Assembly (NCBI RefSeq): GCF_014836595.1
Contig: NZ_JACSQO010000001.1
Coordinates: 558,001-622,000, forward strand
Direction of reading: 5' to 3'
Source: Psychrobacillus faecigallinarum
GTDB lineage: Bacteria > Bacillota > Bacilli > Bacillales_A > Planococcaceae
DNA length: 64,000 nt
The notes beneath the pieces are model-generated. The model made no database searches. It saw only the letters and a list, made by a program, of their open reading frames with translations, and was not told where the DNA came from. The position numbers and the translations under genes are program-made. Positions 51,227 to 60,658 of the stretch are shown here, one piece after another (position 1 is the first letter of the stretch; each line of letters begins with the position of its first letter).

Positions 51227-53593
51227 ATGCTAGAATCTATTAAGAAAATGATTTCAGGAGAAATTATAGAGTTAAAACAGCTGAATAAGATTGTAAATAA
51301 AATAAATTCCTTAGAAGAAACTTTTGCTCAAAAAAGTGATACAGAACTTAAAGCATATACTGATAAATTCCGAGAGCAATTAAATAATGGAATATCTCCT
51401 GAGGAACTAATTATTGAAGCCTTTGCTGTAGTGCGTGAAGCTTCTAAGAGAGTATTAGGAATGAGACACTATGAGTCTCAGTTAATGGGAGGCGCTGTCT
51501 TAACTCAGTCGCAAATTGCACAAATGCAAACAGGTGAAGGTAAGACTTTAGTAGCCACTCTACCCGCTTATGTAATGGCTGCTTATGGTAAAGGTACTCA
51601 TATTATTACTGCCAACGAATATTTGGCTACACGGGACTATGAGCAAATGAAACCACTCTTTGAATTTCTAGGTCTTACAGTAGGGTTAAATGTAGCAGGC
51701 TTAGAAAGTGATGAAAAACAAGCTGCTTATAATAGCGATATCACTTACGGAACAGGAACAGAATTTGGTTTTGATTATTTAAGAGATCATATGATTCAAA
51801 GTAAAGACCAGCTAGTTCAACGACCGCTTTTCTATGCATTAATAGATGAGGTAGATAGCATCTTAATCGATGAGGCAAGAACTCCGTTGATTATTGCCGG
51901 CAAATCAAATGCAAGTTTAAACCTTTTTCCAATAATGCATATGGTGATCGACACTTTCGAGGATAAAAAGGAATATGATTACTATCCAGAAACAAAACAA
52001 ATTGTCCTATTAGATAAAGGGGCAGATAAACTAGAAGCAGCATTTGGAATAAAAAATGTCTATGATAGTGAACATCGTGAGTTCATGCACATCGCTATGC
52101 AATCACTTCGAGCAAAAGTGATAATGCGCAAAGACGTAGATTATATTGTAAAGGATGACAAAATTCAGATTGTTGATCCGTACACAGGTCGCATAATGGA
52201 GGGCAGAACTTATAGTGATGGTTTACATCAAGCTATAGAAGCTAAAGAGAAGGTTTCCATTAAAGAAGAAAACAACACCCAAGCATCTATTACTATTCAA
52301 CATTATTTTAGACTATATCAACATGTTTCTGGAATGACAGGTAGTGCTGTTCCTTCGAAAGAGGAGTTTTGGGAAACTTATAGCTTAAGAGTAACGGAAA
52401 TTCCTACAAATAAGCCTAACAAAAGAATTGACATGGATACTCTAGTGTATTTAACGCATGAAGATAAAACCAAGAGAATTGTGGAAGAAACAAAAAAACT
52501 TCACGAGACTGGTAGACCAGTTTTGATTGGTACAACTTCAATCGAACAATCAGAATTGCTCTCTTTACGTCTGAAAGAAGCTGGTCTTGAACACAACATT
52601 TTAAATGCTAAAACTGAAGAAGATGAAGCCGCTATCATTTCAAATGCTGGTCAGATGCATAAAATCATGCTCGCTACAAACATGGCTGGTCGAGGAACTG
52701 ATATTCTACTTGGTGATGGAGTTGCAGAACTTGGGGGCTTACACATTATCGGAACCGAGCTGCACAGCAGTGCTCGTATAGATATGCAACTGAGGGGGCG
52801 TAGTGGTCGCCAAGGAGATCCTGGTAGTACGCAATTTATTGTATCTTTAGAGGATGAGCTATTTTATTATTATGACGAAGAAGAGTTTGCTAGGTATAAA
52901 AACAAAGTAAAATCAGACGAAACCGGCCTTATTGTTTCACCAAATCCAACAAAATTTGTTTATAATGTTCAAAAGGTTATTGAAGGCATTCATTTTTCAA
53001 GCCGCTCCCACCTTTTAAAACTAGATGAAATAAATAATGATCAGCAAAAAGTTATTTATAGCTATCGGGAAAGAGCACTTCATGTTGAGAACATGAAGCA
53101 TTTAATTGAAAAAGCACTTCAAGAACGTTACTTTGGCTTTGTACAAGAGATTCCTGAATTAAACTCAGAAGAGTCCACTTCGTCAATCCTTAATGAAATT
53201 ATGGATGAAGTAAGAATAATGACAATGCTGACTACAAAAGATGATAGTAAATTTACAGCGTTAGACCCTGAAAACAAAGAACAACTAACAAAAGCATTGG
53301 AGTCAGTATACAATCAATCTTTTGAAACACTCGAAAGTATAGATTCAAAAGACGAAAGTTGGAATGATATTCAAGCCATTTATATTGAAACCTTGGATCG
53401 TTACTGGATTACCCATTTAGATAACTTACATCATTTAAGAGAAGGCATTTCCATTAGAGGATATGCGCAAGAAGATCCTTATCGATTATATTCATTTGAT
53501 GCTTTGGATCTTTTCAATAAAATGATTAACTCCTTCTTCCGTGATGTCATTCGTTATTACCTACAAGTACAAGTAACAAAGGATATGGAATAA
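51227..53593 (+). CDS. secA2: Accessory preprotein translocase ATPase SecA2
   Basis: SecA-type motor of 788 residues. It has Walker A in AQMQTGEGKTLVATLPAYV, Walker B DEVDSILIDEARTPLIIAG, the RGxGR-like motif MAGRGTDILLGDG, HSSARIDMQLRGRSGRQGDPG, and a helical scaffold/wing ending RGYAQEDPYRLYSFDALDLF. It lacks the C-terminal Cys/His zinc motif and SecB tail of housekeeping SecA (about 840 residues in Bacillus), and the protein ends at VQVTKDME. It is therefore SecA2, which in B. anthracis exports S-layer proteins with SlaP. The slaP-like gene converges just downstream across a shared terminator. Confidence 0.93.
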   Translation: MLESIKKMISGEIIELKQLNKIVNKINSLEETFAQKSDTELKAYTDKFREQLNNGISPEELIIEAFAVVREASKRVLGMRHYESQLMGGAVLTQSQIAQMQTGEGKTLVATLPAYVMAAYGKGTHIITANEYLATRDYEQMKPLFEFLGLTVGLNVAGLESDEKQAAYNSDITYGTGTEFGFDYLRDHMIQSKDQLVQRPLFYALIDEVDSILIDEARTPLIIAGKSNASLNLFPIMHMVIDTFEDKKEYDYYPETKQIVLLDKGADKLEAAFGIKNVYDSEHREFMHIAMQSLRAKVIMRKDVDYIVKDDKIQIVDPYTGRIMEGRTYSDGLHQAIEAKEKVSIKEENNTQASITIQHYFRLYQHVSGMTGSAVPSKEEFWETYSLRVTEIPTNKPNKRIDMDTLVYLTHEDKTKRIVEETKKLHETGRPVLIGTTSIEQSELLSLRLKEAGLEHNILNAKTEEDEAAIISNAGQMHKIMLATNMAGRGTDILLGDGVAELGGLHIIGTELHSSARIDMQLRGRSGRQGDPGSTQFIVSLEDELFYYYDEEEFARYKNKVKSDETGLIVSPNPTKFVYNVQKVIEGIHFSSRSHLLKLDEINNDQQKVIYSYRERALHVENMKHLIEKALQERYFGFVQEIPELNSEESTSSILNEIMDEVRIMTMLTTKDDSKFTALDPENKEQLTKALESVYNQSFETLESIDSKDESWNDIQAIYIETLDRYWITHLDNLHHLREGISIRGYAQEDPYRLYSFDALDLFNKMINSFFRDVIRYYLQVQVTKDME

Positions 53594-53630
53594 AAAAAAA
53601 GTCTAGAGGATTTCCTCTAGACTTTTTTTT
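53593..53630. terminator. Bidirectional terminator between secA2 and slaP
   Basis: Perfect arms AGTCTAGAGGA and TCCTCTAGACT with a 2-nt loop, flanked by nine A residues on one side and eight T residues on the other. It works for both convergent genes and starts at the secA2 stop codon. Confidence 0.95.
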
Positions 53631-54453
53631 ATAGTGTTTGTGGAACCATTTCAATTTTCCATGAACTAAAATCAGGATTCTCTTTTTGGAAAACTTCTTT
53701 TGAAAAGGAAAGGCTAATTGGTCTTGCCTGTTTAGATGCGATTTGAAATTCCCCAATTGGGAAACCAAGCTTACAAACTATATCTCCTGTAGCATCAAAC
53801 AATTGTATAGGCAGATTTTCTATAGTTAATGCTTGAGAAAAAGCATTTCGTATAATGATAAATATATTAACAGCTTGTTCAGATTCTTCGAAATGGAACC
53901 CTACTATAGAAATCTCATTTACTTTAATAGGCTCTAGACTTGATACTAAATTTTTAACATATCCTTGTTGATCTACTGTAAGGCCGTTAGACCAGTTTTC
54001 ATCTAAATATAATTCAAAGTCACTTATAACTTTTTCATAATATTCAAATGCCATTTCAAAGTCCATCTCGTTTTCAATTTCATCAAGCGGCACTAATAGA
54101 TCAGCCTCTTCAAATAAGAACTTCCATGGTCTCGCAGTACATGGTTCTAATTCTCCGAATAAAGCCATATCAAATTGCTTTTTAGCAAGCTCTTTACCAT
54201 CCTTATTTTTTACTAGTAGGACGACTTGTTCTAACAATAACTTTTTAGGAAGGGAGTGTCTTAAAATTGCTGTAACGACTATACTTGATTCTACTTTATA
54301 TAGCTTTACTCCATGTACATGTAATTGGTTAGCTTCTAAATCCTCTAATTGTTGATGAAAAAATTGGAAAATATACTTATCCTGTGTTGAAATGTCCCAG
54401 TCATTTGAGAAATTAATTTCTGTTTTATATTTTTGGGGTGAATTTGACATCAT
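53629..54453 (-). CDS. slaP: Accessory Sec system S-layer assembly protein (SlaP-like, two SLAP domains)
   Basis: Cytoplasmic protein of 274 residues with two similar halves. Residues about 25-125 contain LEANQLHVHGVKLYKVESSIVV, LVKNKDGKELAKKQFDMALFG and PWKFLFEE. Residues about 168-274 contain LEPIKVNEISIVGFHFEESE, LFDATGDIVCKLGFPIGEF and ISLSFSKEVFQ. This duplicated domain is the SLAP architecture known from B. anthracis SlaP, needed with SecA2 for S-layer secretion. No signal peptide or membrane helix is seen. The location beside secA2 strongly supports the call, although the order and orientation differ from B. anthracis. Confidence 0.82.
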   Translation of the reverse strand: MMSNSPQKYKTEINFSNDWDISTQDKYIFQFFHQQLEDLEANQLHVHGVKLYKVESSIVVTAILRHSLPKKLLLEQVVLLVKNKDGKELAKKQFDMALFGELEPCTARPWKFLFEEADLLVPLDEIENEMDFEMAFEYYEKVISDFELYLDENWSNGLTVDQQGYVKNLVSSLEPIKVNEISIVGFHFEESEQAVNIFIIIRNAFSQALTIENLPIQLFDATGDIVCKLGFPIGEFQIASKQARPISLSFSKEVFQKENPDFSSWKIEMVPQTL

Positions 54454-54569
54454 TTAAAACTCCTCTATTTAATAAAAATATGTATCTATTATAACATAGA
54501 AAGAAGATAAACCATATTTTGCATATTCTATTATAGGAGTTCGAATGTTCCATTAGTTATGAAGTGATT

Positions 54570-56303
54570 TCATTCAAATCTCGATACCAATTCATGCATG
54601 TTTTCTGCCTCATCTTGAAGTTGAAGAGCTGAATTCATAATAGAAGCAATTGCATTACTTTGTTCTTCTATAGAAGCATTCATCTGCTCAGTAGCAGCTG
54701 CAGATTCCTCTGCAACTGCAGCAATATTAGAAATTGCTCCGACAACTACTTCTCTATTAGAGTACATTTTATTCATTTCATCGTTTAAATAAATAAGCCC
54801 TTCCTTTATTCGTTGGATTGAATTAGATAGTTCGAGGTAGGCTTGTTTTGTATATCCTACTGAAATAATTTGTTCATTTGAGATAAATTGGGTTTCTCTC
54901 ATTTTTTCTTCTGCCGATCGTGTATCCTGTTCAATTTGTTTTAATAGACTGCGTACACTGTTCGTAGCATCTTGGGTACCTTCTGAAAGCTTTCTAACTT
55001 CCTCTGCCACCACCGCGAAACCCTTGCCATGCTCTCCTGCTCTAGCAGCTTCTATACTAGCATTTAAAGCAAGTAGATTAGTTTGAGCAGAAATATCATT
55101 TATCGTTTGAACAATTTGCCCTATTTCTCCCATCCGACTAGTAAGCTGAGTAAAGTTCGACTGAAGCACATCCATAACGATTTGAAATCTATCGGTATTG
55201 TTAGTCAAAATATTTATGTTAGATACGGCATTCTCTTGCACGTTCGTCATTTGGCTAACACCATCTATAATCTCTTTATATTGCTCTAGCGTTTTTTCTA
55301 TCACAGCAGAAAGGTCATTTACTTTGTCAGAAGCAACTTCCGCTTCCTCCGCTTGTATAACTGCCCCCCTAGAGATTTCTGTGATGACATGAGAAATTTC
55401 ACTAGTTGCTGCAGTTGTTTCTTCCGTCACCGCACTAAGTGCTTCAGAGGAATCTCTCATATGCTCTGATGATATTTTTGTTTGACTTACCATTTCCTCT
55501 AGACTCTTTTTCATGTTATTTACATTTAATGCTAACTGGCCAAGCTCGTCCTTTGTTTCTATAGGAATAACGTTTCCGCTAAGCTTTCCGCCTGCTATAT
55601 CCGAGGTTGTCACCATAATCTTCTTTATATAAGAGGTCATTTTTCCCGCAAAGAACCAGAAGAGACCAATTCCCAATAAAAGAGATATAATAATAGTAAT
55701 AATGGTAGTAAGTAAAATGGTGTTTGCACCTTTATTAAATTCCATTTCATACGTGCCAGCAACAACCACCCAACCCCAGTTAGGTTCTAATATGCTGTAT
55801 GTAATTTTAGGCTCCACTTGCTCTTGGTCACTAGGGAGTGGCCATTTATAAGAAACGAACCCCCCACCATTTTTTGCTTTTTCTATTACATCTCTTATAA
55901 AATACTTACCATCTTCGGATTGATTATTATATAAATTTTCTCCTTCCATGCTAGGGTGCACCAATAATGTACCTTTCTCATCCATTACATAATAATAGAA
56001 GTTATCCCCAAAGGTTGCCGGATTAGTGATCGTTCGTTTATCGTCTTCATTTAAAGGACCTATGATTTTATCGGCCGCTCGACCCTGTGCCTCTTCTAAA
56101 GTTAAATTACCTTTTTCTACCTCTTTGCTTAACTCATCAATCAAATCCAAAATTGCGTAGGTGCCATTTTGAATTCCTAATTTGCCTAATTCATCTAATT
56201 CGTTTTTTGCCAATAAATAATTGTTTAGACCTACCATTAGTAAAGGTATTGATATCACGATTGAAGCTAGGACTAAAAGTTTACTTCTCACAGACCCCTT
56301 CAT
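54570..56303 (-). CDS. Methyl-accepting chemotaxis protein with extracellular Cache sensor
   Basis: Chemoreceptor of 577 residues: membrane helix about 8-30, extracellular Cache-type domain about 35-190 ([24 protein letters not shown], then [21 protein letters not shown]), second helix about 196-218, HAMP domain about 219-272, and signalling domain about 300-560 with the hairpin tip [35 protein letters not shown]. Methylation-type Glu/Gln pairs lie in the adjacent helices. The Cache sequence resembles sensors of small ligands, but the ligand is unknown. Upstream lies a TGTGATAATTATCACA box placed at an activator position, so expression may respond to an Fnr/CRP-type regulator. Confidence 0.93.
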   Translation of the reverse strand: MKGSVRSKLLVLASIVISIPLLMVGLNNYLLAKNELDELGKLGIQNGTYAILDLIDELSKEVEKGNLTLEEAQGRAADKIIGPLNEDDKRTITNPATFGDNFYYYVMDEKGTLLVHPSMEGENLYNNQSEDGKYFIRDVIEKAKNGGGFVSYKWPLPSDQEQVEPKITYSILEPNWGWVVVAGTYEMEFNKGANTILLTTIITIIISLLLGIGLFWFFAGKMTSYIKKIMVTTSDIAGGKLSGNVIPIETKDELGQLALNVNNMKKSLEEMVSQTKISSEHMRDSSEALSAVTEETTAATSEISHVITEISRGAVIQAEEAEVASDKVNDLSAVIEKTLEQYKEIIDGVSQMTNVQENAVSNINILTNNTDRFQIVMDVLQSNFTQLTSRMGEIGQIVQTINDISAQTNLLALNASIEAARAGEHGKGFAVVAEEVRKLSEGTQDATNSVRSLLKQIEQDTRSAEEKMRETQFISNEQIISVGYTKQAYLELSNSIQRIKEGLIYLNDEMNKMYSNREVVVGAISNIAAVAEESAAATEQMNASIEEQSNAIASIMNSALQLQDEAENMHELVSRFE

Positions 56304-56320
56304 ATAATTACACCCCTTTC

Positions 56321-56370
56321 ACGAATAATTATACCTATATTCAATCGAACACCCTGTGATAATTATCACA
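56321..56370 (-). promoter_or_regulatory. Fnr/CRP-type site and class II promoter of the chemoreceptor gene
   Basis: The perfect 16-bp palindrome TGTGATAATTATCACA (56355-56370) fits the TGTGA-N6-TCACA consensus of Bacillus Fnr and CRP-like proteins. Downstream on the minus strand is a perfect -10 TATAAT (56333-56328), while the -35 position (CAGGGT) is poor. A start near 56321 would place the palindrome centre at about -41.5, the classic class II activator position. The chemoreceptor ATG is at 56303 with AAAGGGGTG upstream. Confidence 0.7.
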
Positions 56371-56594
56371 TAATTACATTAAACAACTATTTTTAATCAT
56401 TTTATGAATCGGTGCTGATGGAGAATGCAGAAGAATCTAAATCAAATATTCACTAAAAACTATCTATATATTGAAATATTCAATTTGCTAGTTCAAGCAT
56501 AAAAAATACTTTTCTAACCGGACATATATTACTACTACTTACTTCAATAAATTCATACAAATACATAAGAATATGTTATTTAAGGAGACTTTTT

Positions 56595-57506
56595 ATGTCT
56601 AAAAAGAATATCATCCTGTTAGTTCTATTATTTTTCTGTTGTATTTTTATAGGTTTATTTTTTTATGCCCAAAATGTATATAGTGACGTTACGACCACTC
56701 TTCAAGAAATACATGAGCCAGAGCTAAGAAAAGTTTCTGTATTAAGAAAAGATGAGATTGTGTTACAGAAGAAAATCCCTTTTTCCTTATTAATCTTAGG
56801 TGTGGATAAAAGAGAAGGAGATAAAGGACGTTCTGATACAATTCTTTTCCTAACAGTGAACCCTACTAGTGAATCCATTAAAATGGTTAGCATTCCTCGA
56901 GATACTTATACAGAGATCATCGGAAAAGAAATTCAAGACAAAATCAATCACGCCTATGCATTCGGGGGCATAGAAATGTCTGTAAATACAGTTGAAAATC
57001 TACTAAATGTTCCAATTGACTATGTGATTCAAATAGATATGGAAGGATTTAAGGACATTGTGGATTTTATAGGTGGCGTGACAGTTAACAATGACAGGAG
57101 CTTCCAGGTGAATGATACTATCTTCAAAGAAGGAGAAATTAGCTTACACGGAGAACAGGCTTTAGATTATGTACAAATGCGTAAGGATGATCCACAGGGA
57201 GATTTTGGGAGGCAATTACGTCAAAAACAAGTAATTCAATCCCTACTAAAAAAGGGAGCCAACTTTAACATACTCTTAAAGCATAATGAGCTTCTTCATA
57301 TTATCGAAGAAAATATACAAACCAATATGACCTTCGAGCAAATGCTAAATATACAAAAGGAATATAAAAAAAGCATAAATACGATTGAATCTTTATCCTT
57401 TGAGGACGGTGTCGGAGAATTAAAGAATGGTATTTGGTATTATATGATGAACGAGGATGAATTAAATGATATTTCCAGGGAAATGAACGAGCATTTAAAA
57501 ATGTAG
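56595..57506 (+). CDS. LytR-CpsA-Psr (LCP) family ligase, second copy
   Basis: Protein of 303 residues with an N-terminal membrane helix (IILLVLLFFCCIFIGLFFYA) and an LCP domain outside: LLILGVDKREGDKGRSDTILFLTVNP, VSIPRDTYTEIIGKEIQDKINHAYAFGG, IDMEGFKDIVDFIGGVTV and ALDYVQMRKDDPQGDFGRQLRQKQVI. All conserved Arg/Asp residues of the active pocket are visible. AAGGAG lies 7 bases before the ATG. It is shorter than the first LCP protein (29199-30242) and lies alone beside the chemoreceptor gene. Two LCP proteins in one window suggest distinct targets, such as a teichoic-acid-type polymer and the secondary polymer. Confidence 0.93.
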   Translation: MSKKNIILLVLLFFCCIFIGLFFYAQNVYSDVTTTLQEIHEPELRKVSVLRKDEIVLQKKIPFSLLILGVDKREGDKGRSDTILFLTVNPTSESIKMVSIPRDTYTEIIGKEIQDKINHAYAFGGIEMSVNTVENLLNVPIDYVIQIDMEGFKDIVDFIGGVTVNNDRSFQVNDTIFKEGEISLHGEQALDYVQMRKDDPQGDFGRQLRQKQVIQSLLKKGANFNILLKHNELLHIIEENIQTNMTFEQMLNIQKEYKKSINTIESLSFEDGVGELKNGIWYYMMNEDELNDISREMNEHLKM

Positions 57507-57569
57507 TAAAAGCTCTGTAGAAGCGCAAATATTATCTTTTACAAACCAACTATAAATATCATTTTTTAG

Positions 57570-57616
57570 AACTGTCATAAAATACGGTAACTCTATACTC
57601 GTAAATTATGACAGTT
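57570..57616. terminator. Inverted repeat between convergent LCP and pxpC genes
   Basis: Perfect 11-bp arms AACTGTCATAA (57570-57580) and TTATGACAGTT (57606-57616) with a 25-bp loop. T-runs are weak on both sides, but the position between convergent stop codons suggests a terminator. Confidence 0.55.
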
Positions 57617-57619
57617 TAG

Positions 57620-58480
57620 TTATATAATCCATTGAAAATGTATTTTCCCACCAATTTTCAACTGAGAAACCTTCCACAAATCCTCCTCAGCTATCTTTCC
57701 TATGGTTGCGTATCCGCCAACTGTCTGTGCATCTGCCATTAAAATAACAGGCTGACCATTGTTAGAGACTTGGATAGTACCAAACTGTGTAGCCTCGGAT
57801 AAGATGTCTCCATTTGTAACAAATTCCAGCTCTGCGCCCTCTATGTAGTACCCCATTCGATCACCAGCTTTATAAATGTATGTCGAGTCCAAAAAAGTCT
57901 CGATACTTTTTTGTTTAAACAAAGACAAATGGGGGCTTTTCCATACATTTACGGTAACTTCTTTTTCATAATTAGGAATAAAAGATGGTATTAAACCAGT
58001 TTGCACTTTACTATAAGGGATATCTGGGACAAACAAGATCATTCCTGGCTTCAACAAACCTCCTATGTCAGCTCGTGGATATGCAGATTTACTGTTCATG
58101 ACTGTGTCAGCACAAAACCCTCCTACTGGTATTATATATGCAATACTTCCACCCCTTGGTCCTTTAAAAGTTAAGACTTGTCCCTTAAAGACACTAAAAG
58201 ACTTCCATAAAGTTATGGGCTTTCCATCTAAAGCAGCTTCGAGGTCTGCTCCACAGATGACTATTTTATGAGTATCTAATACTTCTAGAGAAATTCCTCC
58301 TAAAAATATTTCTAAAGTAAGGGAATTTGGAGAATTATTCATTATTTTATTACCTATTTGAAAAGCAAACTTGTCCATCGCCCCCGCCACTGGCATACCA
58401 AATTTTCGATACCCTGTTCTTCCTAAATCTTGATAGGAGGCGTATACCCCCTCTTTTATTACTTTAAATAGTGCTTTCAC
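57620..58480 (-). CDS. pxpC: 5-oxoprolinase subunit C (KipA/AHS2 family)
   Basis: Protein of 286 residues of the biotin-dependent-carboxylase-like AHS2 family: KEGVYASYQDLGRTGYRKFGMPVAGAMDKFAFQIGNKI at the N-terminus, then LEIFLGGISLEV, GGFCADTVMNSKSAYPRADIGG, and DRMGYYIEGAELE and SEATQFGTIQVSNNGQPVILMADAQTVGGYATIG. PxpA, B and C together convert 5-oxoproline to glutamate with ATP. Its start overlaps the pxpA stop by 4 bp (ATGA), so it is the last coupled gene of the operon. An older name is KipA, a kinase A antagonist partner in B. subtilis. Confidence 0.95.
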   Translation of the reverse strand: MKALFKVIKEGVYASYQDLGRTGYRKFGMPVAGAMDKFAFQIGNKIMNNSPNSLTLEIFLGGISLEVLDTHKIVICGADLEAALDGKPITLWKSFSVFKGQVLTFKGPRGGSIAYIIPVGGFCADTVMNSKSAYPRADIGGLLKPGMILFVPDIPYSKVQTGLIPSFIPNYEKEVTVNVWKSPHLSLFKQKSIETFLDSTYIYKAGDRMGYYIEGAELEFVTNGDILSEATQFGTIQVSNNGQPVILMADAQTVGGYATIGKIAEEDLWKVSQLKIGGKIHFQWII

Positions 58481-59241
58481 TTACTCAACTCCACAGGTGC
58501 AACCTTTACGTTATTTTCCTCTAGCACCATTCTCACTTTCTTAACTATAGACGAGACATTTTTTCCATCACCATGAAAGCACAAAGTATCGGCATGGATA
58601 CTTATTATATTACCTGTCTTGGTCCTTACTTCATTTCCTTTTACAATTCGTAATGCTTGATTGACAACATCCTCCACAGTAGCTAACACAGCATTTGGTT
58701 CAGTTCGACTAACGAGATAACCTTCTTCATCATAAAGTCGATCAGCAAAAGCCTCTTGGGCAGTTTGAAGTCCAAGATCTTTCCCAGCGACTATTATTTC
58801 ACTGTTACTTAAGCCAAATAGAATCGCATTCGGTTCTATATCATAGATTGCTCGAGCTACCGCTCTAGCAATAGAACTATTTATAGCTGCCATATTATAT
58901 AGTGCTCCATGAGGTTTTATATGAGCAAGCTGTACATTATGAATCTGACAAAAAGCCTTTAACGCCCCTATTTGATAAATGATCATTTCATAAATTTCAT
59001 TTGGAGACATATTCATATTTCTACGTCCAAATCCTTGTTTATCAGGAAAACCAGGATGAGCACCAATAGATAAATTATTTTTCTTTGCCCCTTGGACTGT
59101 ACTGTTCATTACCGTGAAATCTCCAGCATGAAATCCGCAAGCAATATTTGCAGAGGTAATGACTTTAAATAATTCTTCATCCTCTCCTACCTTAAAGCTA
59201 CCAAAGCTTTCTCCAACATCAGCATTTATATCAATCCTCAT
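58477..59241 (-). CDS. pxpA: 5-oxoprolinase subunit A (LamB/YcsF family)
   Basis: Enzyme subunit of 254 residues of the LamB/YcsF family. Signatures are IDINADVGESFGSF, SANIACGFHAGDFTVM, IGAHPGFPDKQGFGRRNM, HIKPHGALYN and ISIHADTLCFHGDGK, including the Asp and His residues expected for catalysis. I prefer the ATG at 59241 because GAGGAG lies 8 bases upstream. A GTG at 59247 is too near that site. It sits between pxpB and pxpC. Confidence 0.95.
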   Translation of the reverse strand: MRIDINADVGESFGSFKVGEDEELFKVITSANIACGFHAGDFTVMNSTVQGAKKNNLSIGAHPGFPDKQGFGRRNMNMSPNEIYEMIIYQIGALKAFCQIHNVQLAHIKPHGALYNMAAINSSIARAVARAIYDIEPNAILFGLSNSEIIVAGKDLGLQTAQEAFADRLYDEEGYLVSRTEPNAVLATVEDVVNQALRIVKGNEVRTKTGNIISIHADTLCFHGDGKNVSSIVKKVRMVLEENNVKVAPVELSK

Positions 59242-59243
59242 GG

Positions 59244-59981
59244 TCACAGCTCCTCTACAAAACGATAAATTGCCTCAGGATCCTTTTCCAATTCGATTTC
59301 TAACTCTTTGTAGTCATTCAAAGAAATAGGATAAAACTGAAGAAGGTCTCTTGCTTTCAATAAAAATGGTGATTTTCGATTAACCGAATATATTTCCAAA
59401 GGGGTTCTACCAATTATATTCCACCCTCCTGGAGAGTCGATCGGATATATACCTGTTTGACTTCCACCAATTCCAACAGATTCTTTTGGTACAAAAGCTC
59501 TGGGTTTATCTAAACGTGACACGCAAATATCTTTATTTAAATCACCCAAATAAGGAAAACCAGGCAAGAATCCAACCATATACACGGTGTATAAAGTTTG
59601 CGTATGAAGTTTAATAATCTCTTCTTTAGATAATTTATTAATAGAAGTTACTCTATCAATATCAATTGAAAATGACTCTTCATAACAAACCGGAATATGT
59701 ACTAATCTAGTCGATTTGTTTTTATCCATTTGCTTTTGTTGTTGCCATTTTATTAGTAATTCCTCTATATTTGCCTTCTCTAAAGTAGACGAAGTGTAGA
59801 AAAAAACAGTAACCGTATGGTAGCTTGGTACGATTTCTTCTATATAATGACTCCATTCCAAAGAAATCATTTCGGCAAAGGAATGTACGTTACTTAGTAT
59901 TTCGTGACTAATAGCCTCCTGGAAACTAAAACGCAGGGTTCTCTCACCTGTTCTAAAGAACTTAGGCTTATCTCTATTCAT
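59244..59981 (-). CDS. pxpB: 5-oxoprolinase subunit B (KipI/AHS1 family)
   Basis: Protein of 245 residues of the AHS1 family. The C-terminal half has the characteristic VYMVGFLPGFPYLGDL, RPRAFVPKESVGIGGSQTGIYPIDSPGGWNIIGRTPL. The N-terminal half has beta strands including YHTVTVFFYTSS. It forms the PxpBC module of the ATP-dependent 5-oxoprolinase. Homologue KipI in B. subtilis also inhibits the sporulation kinase KinA. Its start lies inside the end of pcp (8-bp overlap), which supports translational coupling. Confidence 0.94.
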   Translation of the reverse strand: MNRDKPKFFRTGERTLRFSFQEAISHEILSNVHSFAEMISLEWSHYIEEIVPSYHTVTVFFYTSSTLEKANIEELLIKWQQQKQMDKNKSTRLVHIPVCYEESFSIDIDRVTSINKLSKEEIIKLHTQTLYTVYMVGFLPGFPYLGDLNKDICVSRLDKPRAFVPKESVGIGGSQTGIYPIDSPGGWNIIGRTPLEIYSVNRKSPFLLKARDLLQFYPISLNDYKELEIELEKDPEAIYRFVEEL

Positions 59982-60585
59982 TAGAATCTAAAACACTTAT
60001 ACAAGTGATAACACTATTTTTTAAATCTTCATGAGACCAGCTTGGAACTTTACCATGCTCAATAGCCAGTTCATGAGAGGCTGGGATATGAATAAACCCT
60101 GATATTATAGAACTATTAGTCGTATTCACGTAATGTAATGCTTCATACATCACATTATTACAAAGATAAGTGCCAGCGGTATTAGAAATTTCTGAAGGAA
60201 AACCATTTTCTATTAGCTTATCAACCATTTTGCGAATTGGTAGCGTGGAATAGTAACCTGGCTCTCCCTCTGGTTGAATAGGTTCATCAATTGGTCTATT
60301 TCCTACATTGTCTGCATCTCCATCTTTAACATTAATAGCAATTCTCTCCGGAGTGACTTTATATCTGCCAGCTGCTAAGCCCAATGAAATGTGGACATTT
60401 GGCTTTTCATCCTCCAATAATTGAAGTAATTGTTGCCCAGACAAAAGAAAGTCTACCGTTAGGATTCTACTAACCACTTTATAACCATTGATTTCTAAAC
60501 CATCCAATTCATCTACAATTTTCATAGTTGGATTCACTGTATAATTTAAAAACGGTTCAAATCCTGTTAAAAGAAGTTTCTTCAT
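59974..60585 (-). CDS. pcp: Pyrrolidone-carboxylate peptidase (pyroglutamyl peptidase I)
   Basis: Cysteine peptidase of 203 residues that releases N-terminal pyroglutamate from peptides. It begins MKKLLLTGFEPFLNYTVNPTMKIV. The catalytic triad is visible as Glu in YKVTPERIAIN, Cys in SNTAGTYLCNNVMYEALH, and His in GFIHIPASHELA. It overlaps pxpB by 8 bp and leads the operon pcp-pxpB-pxpA-pxpC. The 5-oxoproline it frees is the substrate of the downstream Pxp complex, which yields glutamate. Confidence 0.96.
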   Translation of the reverse strand: MKKLLLTGFEPFLNYTVNPTMKIVDELDGLEINGYKVVSRILTVDFLLSGQQLLQLLEDEKPNVHISLGLAAGRYKVTPERIAINVKDGDADNVGNRPIDEPIQPEGEPGYYSTLPIRKMVDKLIENGFPSEISNTAGTYLCNNVMYEALHYVNTTNSSIISGFIHIPASHELAIEHGKVPSWSHEDLKNSVITCISVLDSNE

Positions 60586-60658
60586 TTATTTTCCTCCTCG
60601 AAAGCAATTATAAAGTTATTAGAATTTTCTATATTAATAATTCTAACATTCTTTCAAA

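Noticed and set aside
48736..54453. S-layer structural gene with SLH domains
   Set aside because: No SLH motif or large S-layer protein was found near secA2 and slaP in this window.
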